Below, one piece after another: positions 10,143-21,594 of a stretch of DNA of 64,000 nucleotides; position 1 is the stretch's first letter; every line of letters starts with the position of its first letter. Where the stretch lies: NCBI GenBank assembly GCA_963682055.1, contig OY821741.1, positions 10,823,697-10,887,696 of the forward strand. Direction: 5' to 3'. This stretch comes from Primula veris (lineage: Eukaryota; Streptophyta; Magnoliopsida; Ericales; Primulaceae). The translations under genes and the position numbers were made by a program. A model generated the notes under the pieces. It was not told where the DNA came from and ran no database searches. It saw only the letters and a list, made by a program, of their open reading frames with translations.

Positions 10143-11095
10143 TTTTATCATTGGGTAGGTCGTAGGCCTCATAAAGGTGCAAGTGTGATTTATCTTAACA
10201 GGCCCAAATAGAGCTTGCATTGCCCTAAAATCCATTACGGGCGAGACGCCTCTTTTACACATTTGTTGTCCAATATTTTTCTATAAAAGCTCATCAAATA
10301 AACCCTATTCTGATTCACATTCATAGCCGCTCCTCGTTTTTCCTTTCCACATGCTATCCTCTTTTATCCAATATAACACTAGCCGCTGTTATAATGTACA
10401 ATTCTTTCTAAAATAAGATATTCTCCAGCGGCATTCTAGCCTCGATTTAAACATCAATGTGTTGTATCTCTCTTGATCCCTCCTATGTTCTTTGTCCCTG
10501 GAAGTGCTACTTCCACGATCCAAGTAAGAGATCCTCAAGGTACAAAGACTTAGTTAAGAAAAATAATGGTAGAGTTCTCATACAAGATTCGTCTTGTCGA
10601 TGCTTTAAAGTTCATTAGTTTTTCTATAACGTATTGTCCAATGATACTTGGCTGGTCTGTTTGAGTACCGGTGCTTTCAACATTTTTTTTATCCGAAACG
10701 TATAGATTTTTTAAAATTATTAAGTCAACAAAATAGCATTTGATGCTTAAAACTTCATAAGAAATGGAGCGTGACCTAATGGAAAATTTATTAATGTTTG
10801 TTAAAATATATGCTAGCTTATATGTTTACCAATTTTATTTTAAATTTATTTTGTGCTATACTTGATTATAATTTTAAATTAAATAATGTTTGGTTTGTTT
10901 AGAAAGTTCCATTATGCTTTTACCATATTTTCTATTTCAGGGCCGGGGTTGCTTTGAAAAACACGGGGAATCAAGATGTACAAAATTTAAATAGTCGTCG
11001 TTCATTTCATTTCAAAAACTCCGAGGTATAAGATACAAATTTATTAATTAAGCTTTGCATTTCTAAACATTATCTTTGTTCTTTCCTTCTTGGTA
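10143..11095 (+). other. Dispersed intron-containing unit, copy 1
   Basis: I do not recognise the family. Visible architecture: a GGCCCA motif at 10201, a TATA-like CTATAAAAG at 10281, an ATG near 10485 opening a short frame (M-F-F-V-P-G-S-A-T-S), a splice donor CAAG|GTAC at 10540, an intron of 401 bp ending TTCTATTTCAG at 10940, an exon of 85 bp (10941-11025) and a second donor GAG|GTATAAG at 11026. The 85-bp exon is open in the frame starting at its second base (A-G-V-A-L-K-N-T). The same features recur at 22981-24850, 37240-38215, 38216-39345 and, in part, 61061-62117. It could be a degraded small gene family, a non-coding transcript or a transposon with a splice-like body. Confidence 0.5.
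10281..10289 (+). promoter_or_regulatory. TATA-like box of unit copy 1
   Basis: CTATAAAAG about 200 bp upstream of the candidate ATG, kept as TTCTATAAAA in the copies at 23111-23120 and (minus strand) 38171-38180. Conservation in three copies supports a promoter element; no expression evidence is available. Confidence 0.45.
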
Positions 11096-11784
11096 ACACT
11101 ACAAGGAAATTTGATTTTTTTGTCTACATATAGTACCGTTTAAAGGAAAAAGATTTTTTTTGTTCGTAAATCTACGTTTAGAAATCACAATTTTAAGATA
11201 TGTAAGTAGCCTATCTTGATGGGTTTAAGATCCATTATTGTTTATGGGTCCTTTAGTGTCTGCACTTGAGTAATCAATAATATTCAATGATCTAACTTAG
11301 CTACAAAATGAACATATGGTGTGTTATCATTTACCTGTCGTCTTGTAGAAATTTTGGCAGTTTTTTACCCATCAACTCAACTTAAAATAAATTTGACCAT
11401 TTATGCCTTTTGTATAGTCTAATTCTTTTTCTCTAGTAAAATAAATGAACTTTTCGAATGCAGTTTTTTAGAGTAAAAACTTGAATGTAGGTGATGTCAT
11501 CTTTTGTGTGTGTGAAATTAGTCCATTTACATACATATTATAAGAAGTTTTGATCTGTATGTATTTTGAAATTTGGTTATTATCAGTACATACCCTTCCA
11601 TATATTGGCTATTGCTTAAAAAAGCTTCTTTCTTCCAGTTTACATACATGTTTAATTCTTCGCTTTCTTTGCATAATGTTTAACATTATAATCTACATAT
11701 ACAATTATGTTCTGATAGTTTTCAACATTACTCTTGTCATTTACTACTGAATTGTCCATCTAGGACAAACTTATTTAATTTTTT
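11096..11784. other. Unassigned; possible CACTA-type terminus at 11096
   Basis: The segment starts CACTACAAGGAAATTTG, which resembles a CACTA terminus and follows directly after unit copy 1. No matching right terminus was found before the foldback MITE. The open frame at 11550-11750 has no recognisable features. Confidence 0.3.
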
Positions 11785-12375
11785 GTCGGCCACTACTTTT
11801 GTCAGTTAGAAATTATTTGTGTCGGTGTCGGAATTATACTGGCTCATACGCGTTTTTCGTTTTAACTAGGTATGAATTGCTAAAACTTGTCTGCTAAAAG
11901 TTTGCGAAATCCCGGTATTGTTAAACTACATTATCTTATGTGGGTTTGTTAATCGGTGGCATAACCGCTCTAAAAATATGGAGTGCAATAAAGATGAGGC
12001 TGTCAGGAAAAAATAAATTTCCCACAAAAAGTTTGAAGCGAAGATTAACTCGCCACAATGAAATTCACACTGAAAAGCTTGACGAATGGGTTTTTAGTGT
12101 AAATTTCTTTGCACCTAGATAATCTTTCGCTTCGAACTTTTTATGGAAAATTTCTTTTGCCCTGACATCTCATCTTTATTGCACTCCATATTTTTACAGC
12201 AGTTATATATGCCAGAAATTAATAAACCCACAACAGGAAATATAGTTTAATGATATCCGGGATTTCACAAACTTTTAGCAGGCAATCAATCACACCTAGT
12301 TAAAAAGAAACACATGCATGAGCCAGTATATTCAAACACCGTCTTGATAACTACTTTTGAAGCTGTTAGAAACTT
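11785..12375. mobile_element. Foldback MITE (long inverted repeat, short loop)
   Basis: Sequence 11785-12050 is the inverted complement of about 12105-12370. Matching blocks include atactggctcat, actaggt, ctgctaaaagttt, gggtttatta, aaaatatggagtgcaata and agatgag. The loop is only about 50 bp, so the strand could fold into one long hairpin. Divergence between arms is visible (small indels and substitutions). The open frame at 11940-12122 lies within the arms and is not a gene. Termini and target duplication are not resolved. Confidence 0.75.
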
Positions 12376-12915
12376 AGAATCTTTAACTCACTCATAGATC
12401 GGGATGTTTGTTTCCATTTTCAGATTTCCACAAAATAGGAAATTTGCACATCTTGTTGATTTTTTTGAATGTAAAGATGTGACATTTACTAGTTCCCTCG
12501 TTAACATAGCAAATTTGTATATACGGATAATACCCAAACAATTTTGATTTGTGGCATAAAACCTAAATGGAATTATAAATTAGTATATACTTCACTTCAC
12601 TTGTAAAGGCAATGCCCATTCACGACGGCCTTGTATATACTTCCTTATATAGCAACGGGTTGAGTAACCAAAACCATGTATATATTGTTGAAGAGAAGAA
12701 AAAATAATAGCTATACCATGAGAATAGAGTCACTCCTATATCACCAAGACATTAGACATTGATTGGAACACCTATGGCATACCTACAAAACCGGTGCCCA
12801 CTTATTCTTTTATCTGAAAATACTTTGTAACTAATACAATAACCTGAGAATCAAGTTTCTTTACAGTAGCAACCAAAAAATTCAGAATCACGAGAAAAAA
12901 GTTAATAAGCTGTGT

Positions 12916-12951
<36 letters not shown>

Positions 12952-13397
12952 GGGTTATTAAAAAGATACCCACTGAACAAGAATGAGTTGAGTTAACTAA
13001 TGGTGTCTTGTGCGCGTAATTTGGGACAATTGTAACTTTAACTGGTCATTCTAAATAGGAAGTTTTTGTTTTTGCTAAATAATTCCGAAGTTTTTGTTAA
13101 TTTTATCAAATCAGTAAACTAAGCGTACTTTTTGTTAAACTTAAGTACTATAATCAGTGTGTTCGTTTTTGATCAAATCACACTAACGTGAAAATCAAGT
13201 ATATGTACAGTAACAAAAAACAAAATCAGAATAATGAGAAAAACGTTAAATAAGCTGCATAAGTAAATAAAAATATGCTAGGTTATTAAAAAAATACCCA
13301 CTGAACAAGAATGAGTCGAGTTAACCCAACTTAATTTCACAATGACAGAAGCTAAACATAAGACGGTCTTTAATAAACTTTAAAACTATTGTCAGTG
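12376..13397. repeat. Non-coding DNA with an interrupted direct repeat and poly-A tract
   Basis: A segment at about 12845-13000 (aatcaagtttctttacagta ... acccactgaacaagaatgag) recurs at 13190-13340, with a weaker third copy at 15250-15345 beyond the inserted solo LTR. The first copy contains a 29-A run at 12920-12948. The repeat is imperfect. No gene seen. Confidence 0.6.
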
Positions 13398-15231
13398 TGT
13401 CACGCCCCAAATTCCAGAAAACCGGATATCGAGGTATGAACTTTTTAAATAAAAGGAAAACAACATGTTGGTACAAAATTGAAACTTTAAAAGAAAACAT
13501 TTGCGAGCTAATGGAACAATTAAATGAATAAAATAAACTGTTTGCTAAACACGGCTACAAGACAGGATTTATAAAAGCTAAAAACAACAAACGAATGAAT
13601 TTGCGCGTAGGCTACAACCTCAAAAATAATCTAAATAAAAAGAAAGCAAAAGTCCGAACCCATGTAATGGCTTGCTAAAACTCTTAACCATACGCCTCAA
13701 CCTAAGTTGTACCTGAAATACAAAATTGTAACGGTGAGTCCCACGCACATACATAGACGGGACGACACCACAAAATACCGTCACTCCATCCCATAAATGC
13801 AAGAACCCACAAACAACAACTATGATAATCAACATATAAAAAGAAATAGAATAACATCCTACAACGAAATAAATTAAATACACATCTATAACATACATGG
13901 ACCTCTCACGCCACCTACCCCAGTCCGTAAGCTAGGTCATTCCCTATCCCTTCGGCCGTCTTATGCCCCTGGAATTAGGGAGAGACATAGACCATTGCTA
14001 ACATAAAAGTAGATTTATAGTGCGCACTTGAACCTCTCATGCCACTCGTCCCAGTCCGTAAGACGAGTCATTCTCTATCCCTTCGGCCGTCTTATGTCCC
14101 CGAAATTAGGGAGAGACATGACCATTGCTAACAATAAAAGTAAATATAGTGCACACTGGGACCTCTCACGCCACTCGCCCCAGTCCGTAAGACGAGTCAT
14201 TTCCTATCCCCTCGGCCGTCTTTTGTCCCCGGAATTAGGGAGAGACAGAGACCATTGCCACTACAGCTAAATCACAAGGTCTCGGCCAATGATATAAATC
14301 CACGCAAATATCACATTCTCATACGGCCTCGGCCAATAATATAAATCCACGCAAATAACACATTTTCATATGTCCCTTGGACGCGATTCAACAAAGCAAA
14401 TAAGCATAGGTATTAGATTCACAACTAGCCAACCAACTCTATCAATATAAAATTCCATTCAGACATTTTAACAAACACCTTATATACGCAATATAAAACT
14501 CATATTTATTCAACAATAATTCACTCAATTCTATCAACAACCATAATAACACATAATAACGCATAAAACACGCAACCCATTAATATTCTCATTAATCCGA
14601 AATTAAAATACTAAATCCTCAACTACTCCAAATTAAATAAGTGAATTAAACGTATCACAAATAAACCTAATTAACAATTTAAGAACATAATTAAGATAAA
14701 AGGTAAAAACCTCCAATTTATAATAAACACAAAACCAAACCTAACATACACACTCGTCTAGGCGCAATGGATAACTCCCGTTACCTTAGCGTGTAGAGGA
14801 GATGCTTCCGGTAAAAATCCGCTAACGTGGTTCTTCTTCTCCTTCATAAGCTTTGTTTTCTCTCTTTTTCGCTCTTTTCTCTCTTGTTTTAGGTTTCTCT
14901 TTTGAAAAAATGGGCTGAATTGAATAGATAAAAACTGTTTTGAGTAAGTTTGTGGAAGCGAACTATTTGGTCTCTAAAGTTCTAAAATCTAACTCTTAAT
15001 CCAAAAATATTGTTTTAGTACTCAAAAATAACAAATCTTTAGAAACTAATCTATTGGGTCTTTTTTATTAATAAAATTAGTAACAGGTTTTTAAAATAAA
15101 ACTTTTTGGAAGAGTTTCGGTTTTTGCCTAAAAATTAGTCGAGTGACCGGTTTTTGATAAAATTTGTATAAAACGTTTTTGGATAGATTAATTACTAATT
15201 AAAATCACTAATAAAAATACGGGATGTTACA
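13398..15231 (-). mobile_element. Ty3-gypsy solo LTR, TSD CAGTG
   Basis: A 1834-bp copy of the TGTCACGCCCC...GGGATGTTACA LTR with no internal sequence and a perfect 5-bp duplication CAGTG at 13393-13397 and 15232-15236. It inserted within the direct-repeat region described on either side. It contains three tandem hairpin units (13899-14260). Open frames on either strand within it are shadows of the repeats. Confidence 0.9.
13899..14260 (-). repeat. Tandem hairpin units in gypsy solo LTR
   Basis: Three units start near 13899, 14030 and 14158. Unit 1 keeps the ACCTACC arm but its partner reads GCTAGGT (one mismatch); units 2 and 3 carry ACTCGTC or ACTCGCC with GACGAGT. Second-stem arms are mainly the ATGTC/GACAT type with scattered decay. 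Confidence 0.8.
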
Positions 15232-15236
15232 CAGTG

Positions 15237-16402
15237 TACCTTTTTGCATGAAAGCACAACAACTTGAAAATTGAGTTTCTATACCCAAAAAAATCGGAAT
15301 CAAGAGCAAATATTTATAAGCTAACCAAACTTAATATTCACTAGGATAAAAGAAAAGTTAAATAAAATGGGTAAAGTAAACAAGTAAGCTAAGCTATTAC
15401 AAAAATAAGTCGGGTCATTAAAAAAGATTCATGGGAAAAAATTATACTTACAGATGTCCAACTAAACAAATTAATTGGGTTACTAAAAAAACTGAATCGT
15501 TAGCCTAACCAAACTTAAATTTCACAATGGCAGAAGAAAAAAAAATTAAAAAACGTAATCTTTAATATAAATAAGGTTAAAGGTTAAAATTAGTTGCGTT
15601 ATTATAAAATTAAACAAGTACTGCGTAAGTACAACCCAATTACAGTCAAATCCCAAACTTAAAATAACAAGTACATACATATGTATTCACATAACATAAT
15701 AACATACAAACAAATCTATCCTCGCATATAAGTACAGGTACTGCATAAATATAAAAAATATTGACATAATTCTGTATATAAATGCATGCATACATATAAA
15801 TATTACCTGAGAAAGAAGTAATAAATCAGAGATGAACAGCGTTGTTGCTCGCAGGGTGTTTATTTCTTAATATCTATAGATATAAATTAATAGAGAGGAG
15901 GATACAATTGACAAGAAATATAAAATATAAGATATAACTGTAGATGATATATATAGAGTCAGAGAGGGGGGAATTTAAATGTGCACGTAATTTGGGTCAA
16001 ATGGTCTTTCTAAACAGGAAGTTTTTGTTTTTTCTAAAATTTCCTTAAATTATTGGGGTAAATTTCTCAAAAGACTTTGGTCTTAACTGAGAAATTATTC
16101 GGTTGGGATTTGTATTTGCAATACTTTCCAATTATTGACCCTATCTCTAGCTATAGGTAAACAACTATATAGTACCGGAGACTTCTTAATTTAACATTGG
16201 TAAGTAACAATTGGTGGAAAAAAACGATTAAGAAGGAACAGATCTTAATTAGAGATCACCTTCTGATCCATCTCTAGCTATAGGTTTTATTACGAAAGAT
16301 GCAAGTAACAATTGACTAAAATATAATTAGATAGTCACAGTGGCACACTTGAAAATATAATTAAGGAACAAGGTTATTTTCGTGGTCTATGAATGAAATT
16401 TC
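15237..16402. other. AT-rich DNA without recognised gene
   Basis: Apart from the third copy of the direct repeat (15250-15345) and repeated phrases such as gaagtttttgttttt shared with 13060, nothing is recognised. No coding frame is credible. Confidence 0.5.
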
Positions 16403-16663
16403 TGTCACGCCCCGATTTCGGTAAAGGTTTACCGGGGTGAGCTATTGAAAAGTAAAACATGATACGAATAAATAAATAAGAGTTTAATGTAAAAACGGTA
16501 TTGAGCAAGTCTTTAATTGAAAGGAAAAACACGATTCCGAAACAAATAACATAAATCATGCCTGTAAGCTACAACACGATTCCTACTGTTTATGCTTCTT
16601 TAGATGAAAATAAATAATACATTCCCTTATCTTTTAGGAAATATTTTAAATCCATAAATATAT
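16403..16663 (-). repeat. Fragment of a second gypsy LTR family
   Basis: It starts TGTCACGCCCCGATTTCGG, sharing the terminal TGTCACGCCCC of the abundant gypsy LTR but differing afterwards, including a short palindrome ggtttacc. It is cut off at 16664 by the copia LTR. Related but distinct family, truncated; no target duplication assessable. Confidence 0.45.
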
Positions 16664-17771
16664 TGTTAGGACCAGATTTCTGGCCCATATACTAGTTGTT
16701 GTCTATTTGGTTTGAACTAAATAATTCTAGTTGAATGATAAGAATTGAGACAGCTTTTTGGTTTTAAGTAAGGTTTCAACCTCAGTTGCAACCACAGTTC
16801 CAACCTGCTGTTCAGCAGGATTCTGTACAGTTCTGTAATTCTGCATTACTATTCTTTAATAACGTTTATTTGTTTTAAAGTATGCAGGATATATTCTCAT
16901 ATGATCTTAAAGGTTTAGTTTGTATATATTGAGAATATTAAAGTGATAAGGAAATATGTTTCATAAAAGATATAAGGAGATTAGTTTATAAATATATGTT
17001 TCCTTTAAATAGGCAATCTAGATCTTTATTCTCATGCAAGTCTTTATCACTTAATTCAATCTATGTTTCCTATCAAAACCAGTATGATTTATTTTAGATT
17101 GAATAATATATGAAGTTAAAATTTCAGAAAGATTTTATCTCTAAAAGATACTATCTTATATGTTTCCTTATTTTAGGAAAAGACTAACTTCTATTTCCAA
17201 GCTAGTTATTAACAGGTATTTAACTTATGAAGATTGAGGTCAATCTTATGCTGAGTAACTCGTGCAAAATGGAAAGATTGAAGTCAAACAAAAGAGTCAA
17301 AAGCAATCAACAAGATCTTGAAGAAAGAAGATTGTTTTTACTCTTATATATAGTTGATAACTTTGCTTGTAAAAAGTGTGTTCTAAATTATAAAGAATTC
17401 ATTCTTGAGAGAATACACCGTGAGCTTTTAAAATGAAAAACAATGGTGGGATGCCATTGATATTTTGAGTGATAGTTATAAGGTAGGAGCAATATAGAGA
17501 TAGGCAGAAAAACCTAGAGGGAGTCTGAGAGTTTTTCATTAAGACTTAAATCCTATATTGTAAGCTTTTATAATATCACTAATCTGGGTGACTGCCCCAG
17601 AGACGTAGCCTAGTTGGGTGAACTCCGTTGTTAAATGTGCATGTGATTTAATTCAAGTACATTTAACTTTACAAGTTCTGTCCATCATTATACTTAGATT
17701 CCAACCTCAGTTGCAACTGTACTTGGAACCTAACTGCATAACTGCAACTAGAACAGCGGATAGGAATTTCA
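16664..17771 (+). repeat. Copia 5' LTR (1108 bp), + strand element
   Basis: The LTR begins TGTTAGGACCAG and ends GGAATTTCA, directly followed by the PBS. It contains a TATATATAG box near 17345 and the conserved core with gacgtagcctagttgggtga (17600-17625). Clusters of GTTGCAAC-type motifs lie at both ends (about 16785-16805 and 17705-17720). The matching 3' LTR is truncated (21584-22358). Confidence 0.85.
17343..17352 (+). promoter_or_regulatory. Candidate copia LTR TATA box
   Basis: TTATATATAG within the LTR, upstream of the conserved core and the PBS. Its position fits a U3/R promoter; the choice among several AT-rich words is inference. Confidence 0.35.
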
Positions 17772-17785
17772 ATTGGTATCAGAGC
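17772..17785 (+). other. Primer binding site (initiator tRNA-Met)
   Basis: ATTGGTATCAGAGC immediately after the LTR terminal CA, complementary to the 3' end of plant initiator tRNA-Met. Fixes the element direction as left to right. Confidence 0.9.
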
Positions 17786-17830
17786 TTCACACTAGATTCT
17801 ACTTAGTGTGGATCCTGTGTTCTGGTAAAG

Positions 17831-18882
17831 ATGGACTTAATGAGGGAAGGAAACATGTTCAACAAACCACCATTGCTTGAAGGAGGAGTCAACTATGGAG
17901 TGTGGAAAATCAGAATGAGATCCTTCATTAAACAGCAAAATGAACAAGCATGGAAAACTGTATTGTATGGTTGGGAGGTTCCAACTGTTACTGATGGTGA
18001 AGGTGAACTGGTCTATGTACCTGAAGATAGATGGTCTGCTGATGAGGACAAAAAATCAAGTGTAAACTCAACAGCAATAAACTTGATCTTTGCTGGTGTA
18101 ACTCTCAGTGTGTTCAGGTATATCTCTCACTATGAAACTGCCAAAGAGACATGGGATATCTTACAAGTAACCTTTGAAGGAACTGTTAAAGTAAAAGCCT
18201 TTGAACTCCAGCAGTTAACTACTCAATTTGAAAATTTATGAATGGAGGAAGATGAAACCATTAAACAGTTTAATGGTAGAATTTGTCATATTGCCCATCA
18301 AGCTGGAACCTTAGGTGAAAAATACAGTGATGCTAAACTTGTTAAGAAAACTCTAAGGTCTCTTCCAGAAAGGTTTGAAATTAAGGTTACTGCTATTGAA
18401 GAATCAACAGACTTAGATAATATGAAACTTGAAGAACTTATAGGAAATCTAAGCACTCATGAGCTAAAAAATTTCAAACAAAAGAGACCTGAAAAAGGAA
18501 TAGCCTTTCAGGCTAAGAAACATGAATCTAATGTCTGTGAGAAAATAAGTGATGAAGAACAGCTGGCCTTCTTTGCTAAAAAAGTTTACAAAAAGTTCTA
18601 TAAGAAAAAATAAGATGATACTGGAACATAAAAAAATCATAATCAATTTAATCCAGAATCTAGATATAATAATAATCCTAAAGGAAAGTGGAATCCTAAA
18701 GAGAAGGATGACAGAAATTATCAACCCAGAGAAATTCAATGCAGAGAGTGTAGAGGCTATGATCACATACAGTCTGAGTGTGCAAATACTTTAAAAAGGA
18801 ACAAAAATGCTTATATAACCACTCACGGTGATAGTGAATCTGAAAGCAACATTGATGAAGAGAATGAATGTAACTTTGTTAA
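17831..18882 (+). pseudogene. gag: Copia gag, broken (+ strand element)
   Basis: The frame starts at ATG 17831 (M-D-L-M-R-E-G-N-M-F) 45 bp after the PBS. The N-terminal region has W-K-I-R-M and the W-D-I-L-Q-V-T-F-E-G-T segment found in copia gag (UBN2/retrotrans_gag type). It is cut by a TGA at about 18239 where the intact frame of the other copy reads AGA, continues to a TAA at 18611 (CAA in the relative), then passes into another frame containing the zinc knuckle C-R-E-C-R-G-Y-D-H-I-Q-S-E-C near 18740-18780. All four Zn ligands are present. Compared with the minus-strand element (57998-58666 and onward) the protein is about the same length and clearly homologous. At least two stops and one frameshift make it non-functional. 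Confidence 0.9.
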
Positions 18883-18886
18883 TTTT

Positions 18887-20714
18887 ATGGGAAGAATCAC
18901 TGAAAAAGAACCTATGTATGAAAGTGACTGTGAGTCTGTTTCAACCCTAGTTACAACTACTCTTAAAACCTATAGCAGTGATGAGGAAGAGCCATCTGAT
19001 GAAAATATTACTCAGCAGTATCTTGTCCTTTATGAAAAATATAAATGTCTGAACAAACAATCCTTGAACATAAACAATCTTAATGCTAATCTAAAGGATG
19101 AGGTAAAAAATCTCACTGAGCGACTCAATACACAACTAATTGAGTTAACTGAGACAAAGAAGAAAATAAAACTGTTGAATGTATCTGCTTCAGATAAGTT
19201 AGATGACATGTTGTCCCATTCTAGAGGCTCTAAAGATAACAGTGGTTTGGGTTACTATGGTTATGAAAGCACTGAAAAAACTACATTTGTTAAATCTCTT
19301 GTTAAAGCTGAAACTCATGTTTTGGAAAATAAGGTTAGAAGTACAGTTGCAACCAAGAAAAAACTGAACAATTTTAAAGATAAATCTACTTTTGGTTTAA
19401 AACTGTGTAACTTTTACAAAAGACCTGGACATCCAGAAATCAGTTGCTATGTTAAAATAAACAGGAAGTATATTTCTCAGAAAAACTGGTTGGCCTCTAG
19501 CTATCAAAAGATGAACTGGGTCTGGAAGGTTAAAAGAAAATCTACCTTAATTGCCAATAATAAAGCTGTTATTACTTTTTTAAATGCTGTTACTACTGAT
19601 GATTGGTATTTTGACAGTGATTGTTCTAAGCACATGACAGGTACTGCAAGTGCTCTAAAAAATGTCATTAATCTTACAGGAAACGCTGTTGTGTTTGGAG
19701 GTGGAGATACATGTAAAATTATTGGAAAATGGATCTTAAACAAACCTAGAATGCCTGAGATTAATGATGTGTTTCTTGTAGATGGTTTAAAAGCCAATCT
19801 TATGAGCATTAGTCAACTGTGTGGCAACAAGATGATTATTGAGTTTAACAAAGATAAGTGTCTTATTAATTAATCTTAATAATGATCTGGTCATGACAGG
19901 AGTTAGAACAGCAAATAGCTGTTACATTTTTGAAAAATCGGAAAAAGAATTGCCTCAGAATAGGTGCAATCAAGCTATTACTAACAATGTTGATATTTGG
20001 CATAAAAGGCTTGGTCATGTTAACTATAAAACCTTGGATAAGCTTGTTAAAGAAGAATTGATAAAAGGTATTCCCAAACTCAGTTCTAGAACTCAAAGTG
20101 TTTGTGGTGATTGTGCAATAGGTAAACAAACAAAGAGTATTCACAAGAGTACTAGTCAAATCTACACTAAGAGAGTCCTGGAACTTCTTCATATTGACTT
20201 AATGGGTCCTATGAAAACTGAAAGTATTGGTGGTAAGAATTATATTTTGGTAGTTGTAGATGATTTCTCAAGATACTCTTGGGTAGTGTTTTTAAGGGAT
20301 AAAACTGAAACTTTTGAACTCTTTAAAACCATGTGCTTAAAACTGCAACTTGAAAAAGGTTCCATCATTGGTAAAATTGTTAGGGTCAGAAGTGATCATG
20401 GAACTGAATTTGAAAACAGCAAGTTTAGCAACTTTTACAACTCCTTAGGTATAAGTCATGAGTTTTCTGCACCAAAGACTCCACAACAAAATGGTATAGT
20501 GGAAAGAAAAAATATAACTATTCAGGAAATGGCTAGAGTCATGCTTAATTCTAAGAAACTTGCCAAGAGATTTTGGGCTGAAACTGTTAACACTGCATGC
20601 CATATTATTAATAGGGTTTATATTACAAAACGTACTACCATGACTACTTATGAAATATGGAAAGGTAGAAAACCTAATGTCAAGTACTTTCAACTGTTTG
20701 GGTGTGTTTGTTAA
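18887..20714 (+). pseudogene. pol: Copia gag C-terminus, protease and integrase, broken
   Basis: Two overlapping frames (18887-19873 and 19839-20714) form one ancestral reading frame separated by a frameshift near 19868. Order: acidic linker with a coiled-coil-like heptad stretch (about 19000-19190), aspartic protease site W-Y-F-D-S-D-C-S-K-H-M (the catalytic D-S/T-G triad is altered to D-S-D, so it is probably inactive), pre-integrase zinc site H-x-H-x-C-x-x-C (about 19990-20120), and integrase core with H-I-D-L-M-G-P, V-R-S-D-H-G-T-E-F and the final E in N-G-I-V-E-R-K. All three integrase acidic residues are present. The frame ends at F-G-C-V-C with another frameshift. Confidence 0.9.
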
Positions 20715-21594
20715 TTTTTAAAGAGAGAGAACATCTTGGAAAATTTGATTCTAAAAGGGACAAAGGGGTTTTCCTTGGTTATGCTCAAAACAGTAGAGCT
20801 TTTAGAGTCTTTAATCTGAGAACAAATTGTGTCATGGAATCATATAATGTGATATTTGATGACTTAAAAGATTTTGATGAGACTACAGGTGATGATGAAG
20901 AGTCAGGAATTACAAGAAAAGAAGCAGGAGAAATTCAGCAAACAGGCAGTCCAATAGTGGTTGGAAGCCCAGTTGCAACCGAGGTTGAAACCCAGAATGC
21001 AACAGATTCTGAAGAAGAAGAAGAAGAAGAAGAAGAAAGATCTCCAATTCAAACTACAAGCAAGCCTCGCTATGTAAGGACTCAGAAAACTCTCTTGATA
21101 ATGTCATAGGAGAAGTGACTTCAGGTATGAAAACCAGAGGTAAAAGAAGTAATGTTGTTCACTTTGCTTACTATACTTCACAGATAGAACCTAAGAATAT
21201 AAAAGAAGCATTGGAAGATGGTGAATGGATTTTGGCTATGCAAGATGAACTATCTCAATTTGAGAGGAATGATGTTTGGACATTAGTACCTAGATCTAAG
21301 AGTAAAAATATTATAGGTACAAAATGGATCTTTAGGAATAAAGCTAGACTTGTAGCTCAAGGATACACTCAAATAGAAGGAATAGACTTTGATGAAACCT
21401 TTGCTCCTGTAGCTAGAATAGAATCCATTAGAATGCTCCTCTCACTTGCTTGCTTGTATGACTTTAAGCTGTTTGAACTTGATATTAAACGTGCCTTCTT
21501 AAATGGTAATATTCTAGAAGAAGTGTATGTTAGTCAACCCAAAGGATTTGAAAATCCAAAATTTCCTGAACATGTTTATCTATGTTTTCTTTAA
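20702..21594 (+). pseudogene. pol: Copia integrase tail and truncated reverse transcriptase
   Basis: The frame at 20702-21109 continues the integrase C-terminus (H-L-G-K-F-D-S-K, F-L-G-Y-A) and a glutamate-rich linker encoded by a GAA repeat (about 21010-21040). After a stop, 21115-21594 carries the RT N-terminal part: W-T-L-V-P, G-T-K-W-I-F, R-L-V-A-Q-G, F-A-P-V-A-R and L-D-I-K-R-A-F-L-N-G. The alignment stops at H-V-Y-L, before the Y-V-D-D catalytic box; RT palm, RNase H and the following ORF3 region are all missing because the sequence jumps directly into the 3' LTR. About 45 bp present after W-I-F-R-N-K in the other element is also absent. Confidence 0.9.

Noticed and set aside
13396..13400. 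Alternative LTR start one or two bases earlier
   Set aside because: Only the start at 13398 gives a perfect CAGTG duplication on both sides.
16374..16559. Minus-strand open frame near the second gypsy LTR family
   Set aside because: Overlaps LTR sequence and shows no domain.
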